From Anthopleura xanthogrammica (Eukaryota; Cnidaria; Anthozoa; Actiniaria; Actiniidae), in the NCBI GenBank assembly GCA_964019055.1, contig OZ025209.1, positions 2,740,197 to 2,804,196 on the forward strand: a stretch of 64,000 bases of DNA, in the 5' to 3' direction. The notes under the pieces were generated by a model. It was not told where the DNA came from. It made no database searches and saw nothing but the letters and a program-made list of their open reading frames with translations. The translations under genes and the position numbers were made by a program. This document shows, piece by piece, positions 1-12,651 of the stretch; within the stretch, counting starts at the first letter, position 1, and each line of letters begins with the position of its first letter.

Positions 1-1159
1 GCTGCAACAAATTTGTAATTTAAGCGCAATTCTTCATAGTAGGAGGCACATCCCTTCGTAGCTTTGTTGAAACATCTATTCTTCATATCTATAGTATTTA
101 GGTTAAGATTATTGTAATCTGATATAGACACAAGCAAATACTTTAGACTGTTGTTTATATCTTTTGGCTATACACGCAATAGACCTCTTTAGCTTGGGCG
201 TAATGTTTTGCCCATTCGACCTTGAAGTTGCCACCTCTAGGGTGTGAGTTTAACTTTCATAAGATTCCACGAGTGTTGCATTTGACTGTAAAATCCCTGA
301 AAATAACAAATTGATTTGGGCCCCCTCAACATAGAGCCTAGAGAATGATGATTATATTGGTGATTGCACTATTGATGGTTTACAAACATTCCTAAGAGAG
401 TGAAATGATGGTGGTATTAACATGTACAAAGGATGTTATGAGAAAAGTTTTTATGACTATGAAAAACTCATGGCTTAGACCACGCCTTGCCGTGAATGTG
501 TCAGTGCCATGCCATGTATGTATGAAAATATTCAATGCCATGTCTGCACCATGCCATGACCGTGCTGTGTGCCATGACTTTTCACACTCATACGAAATCT
601 GCTCTAAGTCTTTTGTTAATATAATACTTCCTACGTGGAAGCGATGGTGTAATAAATAGGCATGAACAACACTCTACCACACATTAGTCTTTTGCAACAA
701 CTCTACCCTCATCTTGGGCCTGCCGTACAAACCCTGTACGACCCTCTAACTGTTTGAGATTTACTTGTGTCTATGTCAGTATTACTGCTAACTTGATATA
801 TACCTTGTACATACAGTATACCATGAATTATTCACAATAAATATAATTAACCCTTAGCTATCTTATTATATCTTTGTCAATTTAGTACTTCAAGAAATAA
901 TCCCATTGAATTAATACGATAAACAAGTTGATTAATAAAATGAAATAACAGTACACCTTTTTATTCAAACTTGTCTGGTCAAATTTATTTTCTTTGTTAC
1001 ATTTAATAATAATAACAATAATAATATTCTTTCATTCAGTGTCTGCATATTTTATCAATGATAAGGTAAGAATGTGAATGCTGCTTGTGTTTATGTACCT
1101 ATGCTTGCTTGCTTACAATATTTACTGCTATTTACAATGTTGTGTTGAAAACTCTGATG
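1..1159. other. Gene-free flank downstream of the RING-finger gene
   Basis: AT-rich sequence with no convincing coding region. Bases 181-215 resemble the end of MITE family A (the words CTTTAGCTTGGGCGTAATG). A family B repeat lies at 437-622. TTTATT on the plus strand near 960-965 would read AATAAA on the minus strand and could be a distal poly(A) signal for the minus-strand gene, but nothing else supports this. Confidence 0.4.
437..622. repeat. Dispersed MITE-like repeat, family B
   Basis: This is an imperfect inverted-repeat element. One end reads ATGACTATGAAAAAC and the other reads TTTTCACACTCATACGAAAT followed by CTGCTCTA. The middle is rich in GTGCCATG words. Related copies lie at 5660-5810, 48225-48315 and 63697-63861, with a short fragment near 42446-42478. 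No coding capacity is seen, and the 84-codon open frame across it is a by-product. It is probably a non-autonomous DNA transposon, but its superfamily is unknown. Confidence 0.6.
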
Positions 1160-1265
1160 TAGTGAATTGCCTGTCGAATTCTGTTTTTCACTGCTGCCAG
1201 TCAAACAAGTAAAAGTTAATAACTCATTAATTTTGATTGATGGCAGTGGAAAATCAAATTACAAC
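1160..1265. repeat. Inverted-repeat element, family J
   Basis: The left arm contains TTTTTCACTGCTGCCAGTCA. The right arm contains TTGATTGATGGCAGTGGAAA and is its approximate reverse complement. A longer, clearer relative lies at 59935-60070. The small size and lack of coding sequence suggest a MITE. Confidence 0.5.
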
Positions 1266-1284
1266 ATACAATCATTGTCACTGG

Positions 1285-2095
1285 TCCTTGTAACAGTTGG
1301 TTTGTTACTAGAGTATGACCCATTTATGTGATTGCTGTTAACACTAGTGTTTTGTGTTCAGCCCTCATTACACACTAGATATTTCCCTAATCACTATCAC
1401 TGTCATACATCTTTATTCTTCTCCTAGTCCTTGTAACAGTTGATTTGTTACTAGAATATGACCCATTTATGTGTTTGCCATTATTAACACTAGTGCCTGG
1501 TGTGAAGTCCTCATTACACACTAGATATTTTCCTAATCACTATCACTGTCATACATCTTTATTCTTCTCCTTGTCCTTTTAACAGTTGGTTTGTTACAAG
1601 AATATGACCCACGTATGGGATTGCTGTTAACACTAGTGTCTGGTGTGCAGTCCTCATTACACACTAGATATTTCCCTAATCACTATCACTGTCATACACC
1701 TTTATTCTTCTCCTTGTCCTTTTAACAGTTGATTTGTTACTAGTGTATGACCCACGTATGTGATTGCTGATAACACTAGTGTCTGGTGTGCAGTCCTCAT
1801 TACACACTAGTTATTTTCCTAATCACTATCACTGTCATACATCTTTATTCTTCTCCTAGTCCTTTTAACAGTTGATTTGTTACTAGTGTATGACCCACGT
1901 ATGTGATTGCTGATAACACTAGTGTCTGGTGTGCAGTCCTCATTACACACTAGTTATTTTCCTAATCACTATCACTGTCATACATCTTTATTCTTCTCCT
2001 TGTCCTTTTAACAGTTGATTTGTTACTAGTGTATGACCCACGTATGTGATTGTTGACAACACTAGTGTCTGGTGTGAAGTCCTCATTAGACACTT
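1285..2095. repeat. 143-bp tandem repeat derived from a gene's 3' coding end
   Basis: About five and a half direct copies. The landmark TCACTATCACTGTCATACA starts near 1391, 1537, 1680, 1823 and 1966, which gives spacings of 146, 143, 143 and 143 bp. The rightmost copy contains the last codons and stop codon of the minus-strand RING-finger gene, so the array extends downstream through its 3' untranslated region. Every copy keeps the antisense of AATAAA and the stop. The unit length is not a multiple of three. Confidence 0.93.
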
Positions 2096-5000
2096 CATTC
2101 TTCACCAGATTTATGCTAATACCTCTGCATGGCATAACTTTGGTCCCCCCTTTCTCATTCTCATGACCACCGGGTTTAGATTTACTTGAAGATTTTGGGA
2201 GCTGGGATTGTGTTCTGAGATATCTGCCATAACGTGGAAGGTCTTGCTCGTTGATTTGATCATCAAACTGTTCACAAATTATTGTATGTTGACGTTTAGT
2301 GAATAAAGATCGCTTTTTGTCTGGTTGTGGGGTTGGTATGACGATGTTTGGTGGTTCATCATCCATTATGCAATCATCATCATCATCATCATCATTGGTG
2401 GAAGTAGGTTTCCCTTTTAGCCAGGTAACACTAGATGTTGTTTCATTTTTACCAGTTGATACTTGATTATCATCATCTTCATCATCAGTATTATATCTGC
2501 ATTTTCGTAATCTGCTCACTTTAGTTTCTTTTCTCTTTCCCTTGTCAACGTGCTTATCATCATCATCATTAGTCTTCCTACTTTTCTCTTTGTCTCTAGA
2601 TTTCTTATCATCATCATCGTCGTCGTCGTTATCATCAGTAGTATCCTTATAATCACGTGGCATTCTTACTGATTTACCATTTCTTCTCCTTTTCCCGAAG
2701 TTTTCTGCATCATCATCACTGTCATAATTATCCCAATCATCATCATCACTATTTTCTTGGTATCCTTGACTACGTTTCCTCAACAGATATCCATGGTTAA
2801 CATCCTCAGTTGTAAGAGAGCTTGGCTGTGACGAACAAACAGAGCCTTTAGCGTTTATATCCAAAGGATGGGAATCATTTTCCAGACGTTGTACTCGTGC
2901 ACGTGTAACCCTTAATGCTGCTGAAGATGATTCCTGACATTCAAAAACGTTTCTATTATTAATTAAACCGAGTCTACGACGTTTTGACGGTAGTTCATCC
3001 GATAAACCCTGAATGAAGTCTGGATCATCAGTGCTCCCTACCAATGAGCTCTGAGAAAAAAGACTTCGTGACAAGGGCTTATTTTCTTTTCCTTTTCCCT
3101 TCTTTCCATTACTTATTCTCTTCCATTTTTTCACTTCGCTCTGATTGCCCATAGTGTCATCATCTTCTATTATACGTGAAGTACTTGGTAAAGAAATGTC
3201 CATATTTCTTGGAACAGGAGACTTTCTATTATTGCTTCCAGGTGATTTTTGTAGGACGTTGGGTTTTGTTGGAGATATCAAGACATCGATTTCACTTAAT
3301 TCTGATTCAGAAGACAAGCGAACTCGAATCTTGGAAAAGCCAGATTTTTTTCGACAATTTCGTTTGTCTTCCGTCGCACGAACAGCAGATGTACGCATGG
3401 GGGATTTTCCACTTTTATCACTATCATAAGTGTCATCATCATGTTCATGACTTGGACCCGCTGTACCTCCCCATGTCTGACTAGACGAACTAAACAAAAG
3501 TGGATAAAAATCAATGATCAGTAGTGAACATCACAGTAAAAGGGTTTTTAGTTATGATATAATACCTGTTGTGATTGGTTGTCTGAGCAATGGCACGTGC
3601 TGCTGATTTTGCAGCAGCTCGCTCATTGGCTGATCTTGTATTCAACCACCCACTTGAACCAGTGTCCTGTATGTGCTGCGCAATCATCTGGTCTTCTCTT
3701 TGTCTTTGGTTTCTAGTCTGTCAATGTGAACATAGGGTGACATCAAACGAATGCTACAAAGGTAAAGGGAAAGTCAATATTTTGCCAATAAAAACTGCTG
3801 CAACGGTGATTGTAGCCTGCGTAACAGTCGTTTGGGTTTTTCCCCGCTGCTTGGCAATGTTAAAAAAGCGAAACGAGGGGGTGGGGGCAAATTCGTACCA
3901 AACGAACTACCGAGAACCGCCTGGTACGCAGGCTACGATGGTTGGTTCGTTATACTATTGTCCGAGTCGGAAGCACGAACTAAAACCAGGCTTTGAACAA
4001 CTGTTGCGCACAATCAGTGCGCACAACGTTTCAGGCGCTTCCGAGACAAGGTTCGAAACGAAACGTTTGCCAAAATGAGAAGTATCTCCAAGCCACAATA
4101 CTAGTTTTCCCCGCTACGCTAATAACTGCCTTCAACGCCCACATGTGTTAGTTTATCTCCCAATTATTCGTTCATTATAAACGGTTATTATACGGACATC
4201 TTGATAGGCATATGTCAGTTACTCGACTGACACATCACATTTGTTTGGCGATGTAATTTATTTAATGTCACGCAAGTTCACCTGCTCTTTTTGATGTCTT
4301 GCTCCGGACCGAGTGCTTCTTCTCGGGGCTTGGGATCGCGTGTTTCCCGTTGGAGCCTGAGATCGAGTGTTTCCCGATGGAGCCTGGGATCGAGTGTTTC
4401 TCGTCGGGGCTTGGGGCCGAGTATTTCCCGTTGGAGCCTGGGATCGAGTGTTTCTCGTCGGGGCTTGGGGCCGAGTGCTATTTCTCGAAGTTTGAGACCG
4501 AGTGCTTCTTCTAGGGCCTTGAGAGCGGATAGTTCTCGATGAACGAGTGCTCTTTGTCCGTTTATTTGATTCTGTCCAAAAAAAAGAATAAAATTAGTAG
4601 CTGATTAGACGTCCGAACGCTTATGAGAAATTAAATGAGATAAAAAGAGCCCGCCTAACACAGACATGACACTTGTTTTAGTTTAATCAAGACCTTAATA
4701 TTCCCACAGGGTTCCCAATCATCTTTTTGATTGAATTACACTACTCATGGTCTAGCAACTGACCTTGACCAGTCATACCGCTCTAACAACCAGATGTTAT
4801 ATTACAGCGATTCTCAATAACACGCGCGTGATCGTCGTCGCGATGAAGTAGGTTTTGGTGGACGTCAATCAAGGCGTTTCCATGACATTCCTTAGGCACG
4901 TGCCCTTGAAAACTTTTCGGGTTTTTTCCCAATAGAGTCATGGAAAAACTTTGATTGATGTCTAGCAAAACCCTTTCGTCGCGTAGACAAAATATATGAT

Positions 5001-8000
5001 TCCATGCGTGCTACTGAGAACCATTGTAAGATGAATTCAAAGAAGCAGAATTTCCTGTGTGTTTTTTTTTATCGACACGTTCTGAGACGTCATGGATCAC
5101 ACTTCAAACTTCTTTCAGTTGGGAAGATTCATTTAATTCTTGTATGACTGGATAAAGATGTATTTCAGGAAATCCCGCAGACTTTATACCTTAAGAAAAC
5201 TGCGGCAATTTTGGACGGACGCTCGAAATTCTGAACCAATAATTAAATGTCACATTTTTATCATTTGCGCCTGAAGTTTTTTTTTTGTTTAATTTGACTT
5301 CTAAATAGCTTTAGATATTTGAGAGGGGAGGGAAGGTTTTGTTGATTAATTTTTCCTTTCTTTGGACAAGGAATGACATAGGCGTGTGCAAAGACATATC
5401 ATGGATGCTTGACATACCGTCCTCTTCTTCATCTACATCGCTAAGGCTACTGTCTGTGGATAGAGAATCGCCGCTCGACTCGTCGCTACTGATGTCTTCA
5501 AACACGGTGTCTTCGTCAATACTGCACAAAAAAGAGAACATGAGGAAACATAACATGAGGAAACATACATAAACGTGTAAAAAGTACACAAAAAGATGTG
5601 TACTAATGATCTGATTGGATGACTAGTAAGCATTCTCCGCCGTGATTCGTTCAAGAATAGAGCAGATTTCGTATGAGTGAAAAGTCACAGCGCGGCGCGG
5701 ACACGGCACCGAATGTGGAATGTTTTCATGCACGGCACGGCACAGCACTGACACCGTCACGGCAAGGCGCGTTCCGTGTCGTCAGTAAATTTTTCATAGT
5801 CATACAAAAGCTGCCACCTACTCTTTCATGAGGAACAGGCGAGCCGTGAAATATCGCAACGGATGATCCCACTGAGATCCTACATCCCGTACCGAGACCG
5901 AGACCAGCGCCACTTAGTCTGCTAAAGGGGAGACAAATGTCACCGCTCATGAAAGCAAACCGAAAAGCTGTATAACGAGGTTTAAACTAAGACTGTGGGT
6001 GGGGGACCAAGTTTTTAATATTTCATGACAACTAGATAATTAAGGGATTAAGATAACCTTACACGCAAACCTGCCCGTTATAATAACGAATACTTATATT
6101 TTCATAAGGGGATGGCTGAAATGCACAAACGATGTTGCTGAAGCCTTAGATTGCTGGAAATTTTGATTTGCATCTCGACTCCCGTATAATTTGACTGAGT
6201 TGTTATATGCATTGGAAGAGACCTAATGTTGTCATAACTACTAGTGTTCTACGCGCGGGTAACACTTAACAGCCCTCGTTCCATGACCGATTTGTAGTTT
6301 AGAAGTTGATTTTAGCGGACGGAGGAAAACCGGGAAAAAAACCCGAAGTGCAGGAGAAAACCAACAAGCACTTCTATTCACATCTGATGGCGAGTCCAGG
6401 GATCGAATCCATGACCACAGCGATGAGAGATGGCGTATTAGCAGCGCACACCACGAGTGCTTCAGAAGGTATCTTGGATGCGAGACTAACAGAAAGTACA
6501 AAAGAAATGGCGCAAAACTCCATCGAGAAAAAGTGTGATTTCTTTTTGTATTTTTCCTGTTACCGTCGTATCTAAGATACTCTTGAAAGGGGTCTATCCT
6601 CAATAACTCAACCTACAATAACCTAAAACTTTGACTTAGTGGAGAAGGCTGGAAGGTGTGCAGAATCCAGAGATAAAGACTTCGAGACTCTATCGAACCA
6701 ACGCCCTTCAGCTTTCAGCCTTATAGCGCTGACCACCATACTATCTGGGATTCATAGCGGTATTAGTAAGGGATTTTTCTAACTCAATTGTCAATCAAAC
6801 CTACTGGTTTAGAGCATAGATGTCTGCCATGACATCACTTCCTCTAGTACCAGGACCGCTCCGTCCAGATCGTCTGCGGAGCATGTAGGGGCTGTCTCGA
6901 GTAACGAGAGCGTATTCTTCTTCTTCAGTCAATTGTTGTGTCAGGAAAAACCTTTCTGGTGTATGGCTCGAGGGCTGGGTCTGCTGGGTCAGATTTGAGT
7001 CATCAATGAATGAATCTTCAAGGTCATATGCGTCAAGATCCTGTCAAAAAACAGCGGAAATTTATACATGGATTGATTTTTTCGGCAAGAGTACTTTTAG
7101 AAAGGAATAAACATTACTCATTTTTTTTTCGTGACTAGACTGCATAGGATTTTGTTCTCTGCTGAAGGAATTCTCGCTATAGGATATCAAAATGTAGTAC
7201 GCAGATCAAAATAAAACAGCAGAAAAAATAAGAACCGAAAGGGAAAAAAGGAAAGGAAAAAACCCGCCTACAAAAAGGCGATAAAATATCTATTTAAAAA
7301 TGGCTCAGTGAGTTTTTCAGTACATTACGATGAATTGACCTGTAGAAATACAAATATAAGTTTAGTTTTGACTAGAAGTATTTTGATGAGCCGGCTTTTG
7401 GCGGCGGTGGTGAGATGGATGGATCGTAGGGAATCTCGATAATGACGGAAATCGGATGTGTCGTTCGCCTTTCACAATCCTTCTTCCGTCAGCTCATTTT
7501 GCAGCCGTCTTTCAACTTTCCAGTGCTTTATATAGAAAGAAGTGGAAGATTCTTTATTAAAAAGAAAGTAAAGAAGAAGAAGAAGAAGAAAAGAAATTCC
7601 TATTACTCTAGGTTGCCAAGTTTTTAGTAAATTCTTATTTGTTTTCAGTTTAAGAAGAGCAAATGAAAGAATAACGAGTATCAAGACGAGGAAAATAGAA
7701 TGAATGTAAAGACAAATTGGACATTAAAACTAATATATAATAACGAAAGAAACGACTAGAAATCTCTGTTAGTTATATAAATTCTTTGAATTTTGGATGG
7801 GAACAATATCGCCACACAGTAAAAGAACTCGAAAGAAAAATGAATGAAAAATGAAAGAAAAATGAATAAAGAATAAATACTGAATATGTATTAGTGTATA
7901 AAACCATCTTGAAAACTTGGCTGATAATATTATCGTCCTACATCACTCTGTAAAGACATTTTAGTATCCTAAAGGCGTAATAACTATAGCACCTGCTAGA

Positions 8001-11000
8001 GCGGTCAAGTCGGTTAGAATACGAACGCTACCGACACACAGGTTTATCGGCTCTTCCAGACACTAGCTATTAAATATTTCAAAACCGATTTTCATTCAAT
8101 AGACGGATATATTTCTCGGGATAAATCCCGGCTTTTTTGAGAATCTTTTTCTGAAAAGGGAAGCTGAGTTTTTAAAGGTTTAAATCAAGTTGTTTTCGTT
8201 GGTGAAATCTGCGAGACAAACACGTGCTGTGATTGGTCCGTTTTATGGCGGTAATTTCTGGAAACGCGTGCGTGCATGAAGCGCTTGTTTTTGGTGTTTA
8301 GTATGATAGAAGATTGTCCGAAAAAGCCTCGAGTTATGACGGATAATCTTGATTTGACAAATACCTATTAGTTAATTTGGGTTCGAATGTATTTTCTATG
8401 GTTCTTCCTCTGTTTTTTTGAAAAATAAATAAATAAATATACGCAAAAAATTATGCTTTTTATCTTTGGAGAACTACAGGAGCTAAAACTGTGCACTGAG
8501 ATGGTTTTGTTTATGTGAACAACGGAATTCCCTAACAATTTCATTAAAATCGAAGTACAACATCCAAATACACATTAAAAAGGCCGTCCAATAACTAATG
8601 CAATCAGTTAAAATTGTTGCAATGAATGTATACTAAATGAGATAGGAAAACAGGGATGTACCACGCATTAAATCCCAAAACATCCATAAAAGATGTAGAC
8701 ACATTTCAAATCGAGTAATCAAAAATCCACGAGGTGAATGCGTGATATTCCTAAAACCGAGAAACCTAGACAAAACACGCTTAAGAAACTGTATGAACCT
8801 TTTGTCATTTAAAAATGTGAAAATTGTCCGAGATTTAAACCGATTTTCAAAAAGACCGCTTTGAATTTTAGCTTCGTTTTTGTGGCGGCCAAATCGACAT
8901 GTTTTTTTATGAGAACACGGTAACAGAATGCAGTTTTGTCATCTAGGGAAAATTCCTCAAATAAGTTGTTAAATGTATACTAATTAATGAGATTAGGTCG
9001 TCTGTGTTCAGACGTGGAAGGAGAATTAAACCGGGGAAAGTCTGAAACACCTATTGAAACAGGATTAAGAGCCCAACTTTTATTAGTCGCATATTGGAAC
9101 TCCAAAAGAGGATTAGATTCCCAGCTTCTAATGTAATTTTGAATGGAAAATCTTGAGGGGGAACAACATTCAACAAAAAACGATTGGCTTAATTCAATGA
9201 CTTTGAAGTTCCAGTTGATCTGTTCCAATACCGAAAGATGTCCTTATTTGGTAAGTTTGAGTTTGTTTTCTAAGTATATGGAGTAAAGTGAGTGACTGAG
9301 GCGTTATTTCGGAATGGGGAAAAGAAATTAAATGAGTTAAGAGGGTTTTGATTACGCTTGAGTTTGTTGTATATATTTTGTCTTTTTTTGGGGGTTAAAT
9401 GGATTCATTGATTACGTGGAATAATCAACCCAGACAAATCTAGAAAAGAAATTCAATTCAGGATGCATTCCCCGCATGAGGCCCAAAAGAGCGTTAGGTT
9501 CCCACTGAGATGGACCAGCAACCTGGCACATGCATTTATGAGGACTTGTAAATAACCGCTAAACAAATAAGGGCCCTACTTCATGAGCACTATAAGGGGA
9601 GCTTGTTAGAACTAAGCAATAGGGGGGTTTTGAATATGTCTGGAATGAATGTAGCTTAAGATAAGGACAAGAACCTCGAGGTTTTATTCTGTTATCTTGA
9701 GTCTCCGGTGTGGACTTTGAAAAAAAAAATGATGAATGGAAAAAGGGTAAAAAGAAAAAATGAAGAAAGAAAGATAAAATACGGAGATAAGGAGATATGG
9801 AAAGTAGGCAACAAAAAAAAAAAAAAAAAAAAGGAAAGAAAGGTGAAGAAATGTAAACGACAGAAAATACTAGTATTATATTAGCAATTGAACTGAGCAG
9901 ATTTTCTATCTTTCTAACAAAGCTTACATTAGATTATACTGCCCATTCTCTTGCTCTCAAGATGTGCTCCATTATAGGGGGCTAATTTCAAAAGGCCAGT
10001 ATGTGGTATTCTGTAATAAGTTCTCCAACTGATAATAAATTTAAATATTATGACCTGCTATGTCATTGACCTAATAATGGAAGTTTATTGGCCAGGTATA
10101 AGAGCACTGTAGATACTTATCTATCTAATACTCAGTTGGAAAATTGGTTATCAAATCTACAACTTCAAATGGAAATATGTGAGTAGCATAAAAAATGGGA
10201 TATTTTTGAACATGATGTAAGACACAATTTTTTTGGTGAATTTAGAGCACAACGTGTGGTGAATATGATTTTCAAGATAAATTTAGAAATGAAATAAATA
10301 GAATGGATGGAGATAAAAGAACATTTAAAAGAAAATTAGAGTTATAATGAAATCTTTTTAGAGTACCATGTGTATTTAAGTGTAGTGAATATCATTTTTG
10401 AGATAAATTCAGAAATGAAACTAGATAAAATAAATGGAGATAAAAACCATTTTTAAAAATTAGAGTAAAAATTAAATCCTTTCTTGACTAAGCAAATTAC
10501 TAGTAACATTTTGAGCTCAGTAGGTTTAAAGATAGTAAATAGAGATAGTTCAAATTTAGTGCACTACAACGAAAACCAAAAATATTCTATATCATAAGGA
10601 AATAATATGTTAGAAGAGACTATTAATTATCATTATTATGATCAAACCTAAAATACAAAGTATATATTATATTAAGTATTACTGGGGTATTTTTTTTTTA
10701 TTTCCTCATTTTTACTTTAAATTAGAATTTAAATGTCAAGCAATTTTTCTTTATGTGCAATTATTATTACTGTTATTACTTTAAGATATTCTGAGAGCAA
10801 CAAGATTTCCTGGAAGTTGCATGAAAATAATAATAATAATAATGACGAAGAAGATGGTGATGATGATGATTAATATTATGGGATGTCAATTAAGGAATCA
10901 ACTATTTTTGATGACATGTTATTAAATTTAAGATATTTTCGGCCAAAAATTACATTATTAGATATTTTTAGGATGCTACATTTTAAAAATTAACTGAGAT

Positions 11001-12651
11001 AATCTTGGAATACCCTGTGGGGCAATACTCATTAAAATGAAGGTCTGACTCATTGGTAAGTGTTTACATTCAGCCCTAACTGAACATCAGTCATAAGTCT
11101 ATATAAATAGGAATGCTATTGTGACATTGAAAAAGCATAATTCGAGTAAAGAAAATTACAGGGACCACACAAGGATATAGAAAAAAATGTCTTCCAAAAT
11201 TTTTTTTCTTGGTAAATTCAGTTATAATGACATGATATATAATGTATATATATGTAAACATGTATATCTGCCGACAGTTTTTATTGTAGGTACTGAAAAT
11301 AGTTGATTAAATCTTAATAATTTAAATGGCATGTGAGTTGGTATACATTTAAATTTTCCCTGGGGATATTGATATTCCTAAATGCATAGAAGATAATTAT
11401 TCTTTACTTACAAAATCATACTGCATGGACTGCAAGTTATCAGTTATAGACCAATGGGTTGGTGGTTCATAGTCATCATCCATGTCCTCTCGCAAATTGT
11501 TCAGTATGTCATATAGCAACTCCTCTGTAACACCATCATCATCGGCATCATTCCAGACACGTTGATCTTTGTCAGGAACCCGCACCTTGGTGGGCGGCGA
11601 CTTCAGTGGACTTAGGTGAACCTTAAACATCAAATAACACTATATATATGATACTGTTTTCATTTGAGGTGTTCAGTTTAACCACAATAAACTTAAGTTA
11701 TGCAGTAGAATGATCATAAGACTGATTTGATTATGTCTTGATTTTCAGATAATAAGATTGGTATACATACACCAATGAAATTAAGAATCTATGTATAGAG
11801 ACATAAGTTGATATCTTCCTTATAGTAAGACTTGTAAATTCAAATTCGATCATGGATTGAGGGTCAAAGGTTTCATCATAACCACTGGCCATTAAGTGCC
11901 ATACCCTTAAATAAGGGCGATTTATTTATTAAGTTTGAACGATCTTTATAACTGGACAGATAAATCTAGTGCTTTTCCATCCTATGTGGATAGTAATTCA
12001 AAAAGCTTACTAATTTACATGGTCAGTCTGAGCTTCATTTTAATCATTCGTTAAGTTCTAGCCAAAACAAATCGATCGGGGTCTTTCAAACACCCGTAAG
12101 TAGCATCCCTACAGTCCTGCTGATCAAAATGCCGTTTTGGCTTTTTAATCATATCCTCCTAACAAAGGATCATTTTAAAAAAGGATGGGACCAAGCAGAG
12201 TCTTTGTAAGCTAAAATTCTTAAATATCAACGACTCAATTTGTTATTTCGGATGCCATAAATAAACAGATCGATGTGTGGTTGGGCTTCTGTGTGAATAT
12301 AGTTTTAAATTGTGAGCCAATAAACCAAACAAAATTAACATTTAATAACATACCTTCGATATCGAACGAAACCTTGTTTTGCAGACAGGACATGTATTGG
12401 TATTCTGAGGAAAATTGAAGGCAAAAGACATGTATAATTCAGGGTTACGATCAACTTATTAGTCAACCATGTGCCGTGTTTACCTTGGACCATTCAAGGA
12501 TGCAACCGAAACAAAACCAGTGCTTACACACGCTCAGTTTGCCTCTACACCGCACTTCATCAAGGCAAATTATACAATTAGAAACGTTGGTGTAGAAGGA
12601 AGAATTCATAGATGTATTCATGGTGATATAGGGTGATTTTTTGGCAGACAT
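1962..12651 (-). CDS. RING-finger (C3HC4) protein with long charged tail, probable E3 ubiquitin ligase
   Basis: Eight exons on the minus strand: 12651-12484, 12404-12354, 11621-11412, 7040-6805, 5521-5418, 4571-4282, 3717-3566 and 3489-1962. All junctions are GT-AG and phases agree, giving 2739 nt, or 912 residues plus stop. A C3HC4 RING lies at residues 26-64 (Cys26, Cys29, Cys42, His44, Cys47, Cys50, Cys61, Cys64), with exon 1/2 joined inside it. RING fingers of this type recruit E2 enzymes, so ubiquitin ligase activity is inferred. The rest looks disordered: an acidic block (exons 3-5), a basic 9-residue repeat with TRSQAP core (exon 6), an Ala/Arg-rich stretch (exon 7) and a Ser/Asp/Lys-rich nuclear-looking tail ending KMYDSDSD. 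No PHD finger follows the RING, unlike PHRF1. The RING resembles TOPORS and plant PHD/RING proteins from memory, but I cannot name an orthologue. The RING start codon is the first ATG in exon 1. Confidence 0.82.
3808..3950. repeat. Inverted-repeat MITE, family K
   Basis: The element begins TGTAGCCTGCGTAACAG and ends with the near reverse complement CTGGTACGCAGGCTACGA. It lies in intron 6 of the RING-finger gene. The interior is G/C-richer than its surroundings and has no coding sequence. A single matching left end (GTAGCCTGCGTAGCGG) occurs at about 37680 in the hnRNP L gene. Confidence 0.65.
4285..4520 (-). repeat. In-frame 27-bp coding minisatellite in RING-gene exon 6
   Basis: Read on the minus strand, about eight units of 27 bp encode nine-residue repeats such as TRSQAPTGN, TRPQAPTRN and TRSQAPSGN. 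The period is a multiple of three, so copy-number changes keep the frame. The block is flanked by a good acceptor (TTTTTTTTGGACAG at 4572) and donor (CAG|GTGAAC at 4282/4281). The encoded stretch is Arg/Ser/Pro-rich and basic. Confidence 0.85.
5660..5810. repeat. MITE-like repeat, family B (reverse orientation)
   Basis: Starts AGAGCAGATTTCGTATGAGT and ends TTTTTCATAGTCAT, so it is a reversed copy of the element at 437-622. It lies in intron 4 of the RING-finger gene. The interior keeps the GCACGG/GACACGGCACC words in reverse complement, with more CpG than the other copies, which may make it younger. Confidence 0.6.
6285..6475 (-). repeat. tRNA-derived SINE fragment
   Basis: On the minus strand the sequence carries a box A-like GTGCGCTGCTAATACG and a box B-like GGATTCGATCCC. 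These are followed by the shared SINE tail, GGTTTTCTCC then GGTTTTCCTCC, ending near AAAATCAACTTC. The same tail follows a tRNA-like head at 36945-37115 and stands alone at 55012-55085. It lies in intron 4 of the RING-finger gene. It is not a functional tRNA because no acceptor stem pairs. Confidence 0.65.
6655..6765 (-). repeat. Second tRNA-like SINE head
   Basis: On the minus strand it has ATGGTGGTCAGCGC as a box A-like word and TTGGTTCGATAGAG as a box B-like word, about 35 bases apart. That spacing fits a Pol III promoter in a tRNA-derived SINE. It is degenerate, and no tail was recognised immediately after it. Confidence 0.4.
7041..11411. other. Large intron 3 of the RING-finger gene
   Basis: About 4.4 kb of AT-rich sequence between exons 3 and 4 (minus strand). 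It contains simple A-rich stretches (9720-9850), a GAT/ATA run near 10830-10872 and no exon that I can support. The 82-codon minus frame at 8980-9228 has no recognisable domain and no clear splice sites. Exons 3 and 4 already join in phase 0 without an additional exon. Confidence 0.5.

Noticed and set aside
3590..4078. 162-codon plus-strand frame
   Set aside because: It is the shadow of minus-strand exon 7 of the RING gene plus a MITE, with no domain.
5818..5931. Possible extra exon of the RING gene (TTTAG acceptor, GAAAGA|GTAGGT donor, Gly-rich frame)
   Set aside because: Its phase does not fit between exons 4 and 5, which already join perfectly without it.
8980..9228. 82-codon minus-strand frame in RING-gene intron 3
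   Set aside because: It has no domain and no clear splice sites, and the flanking exons join in phase 0.
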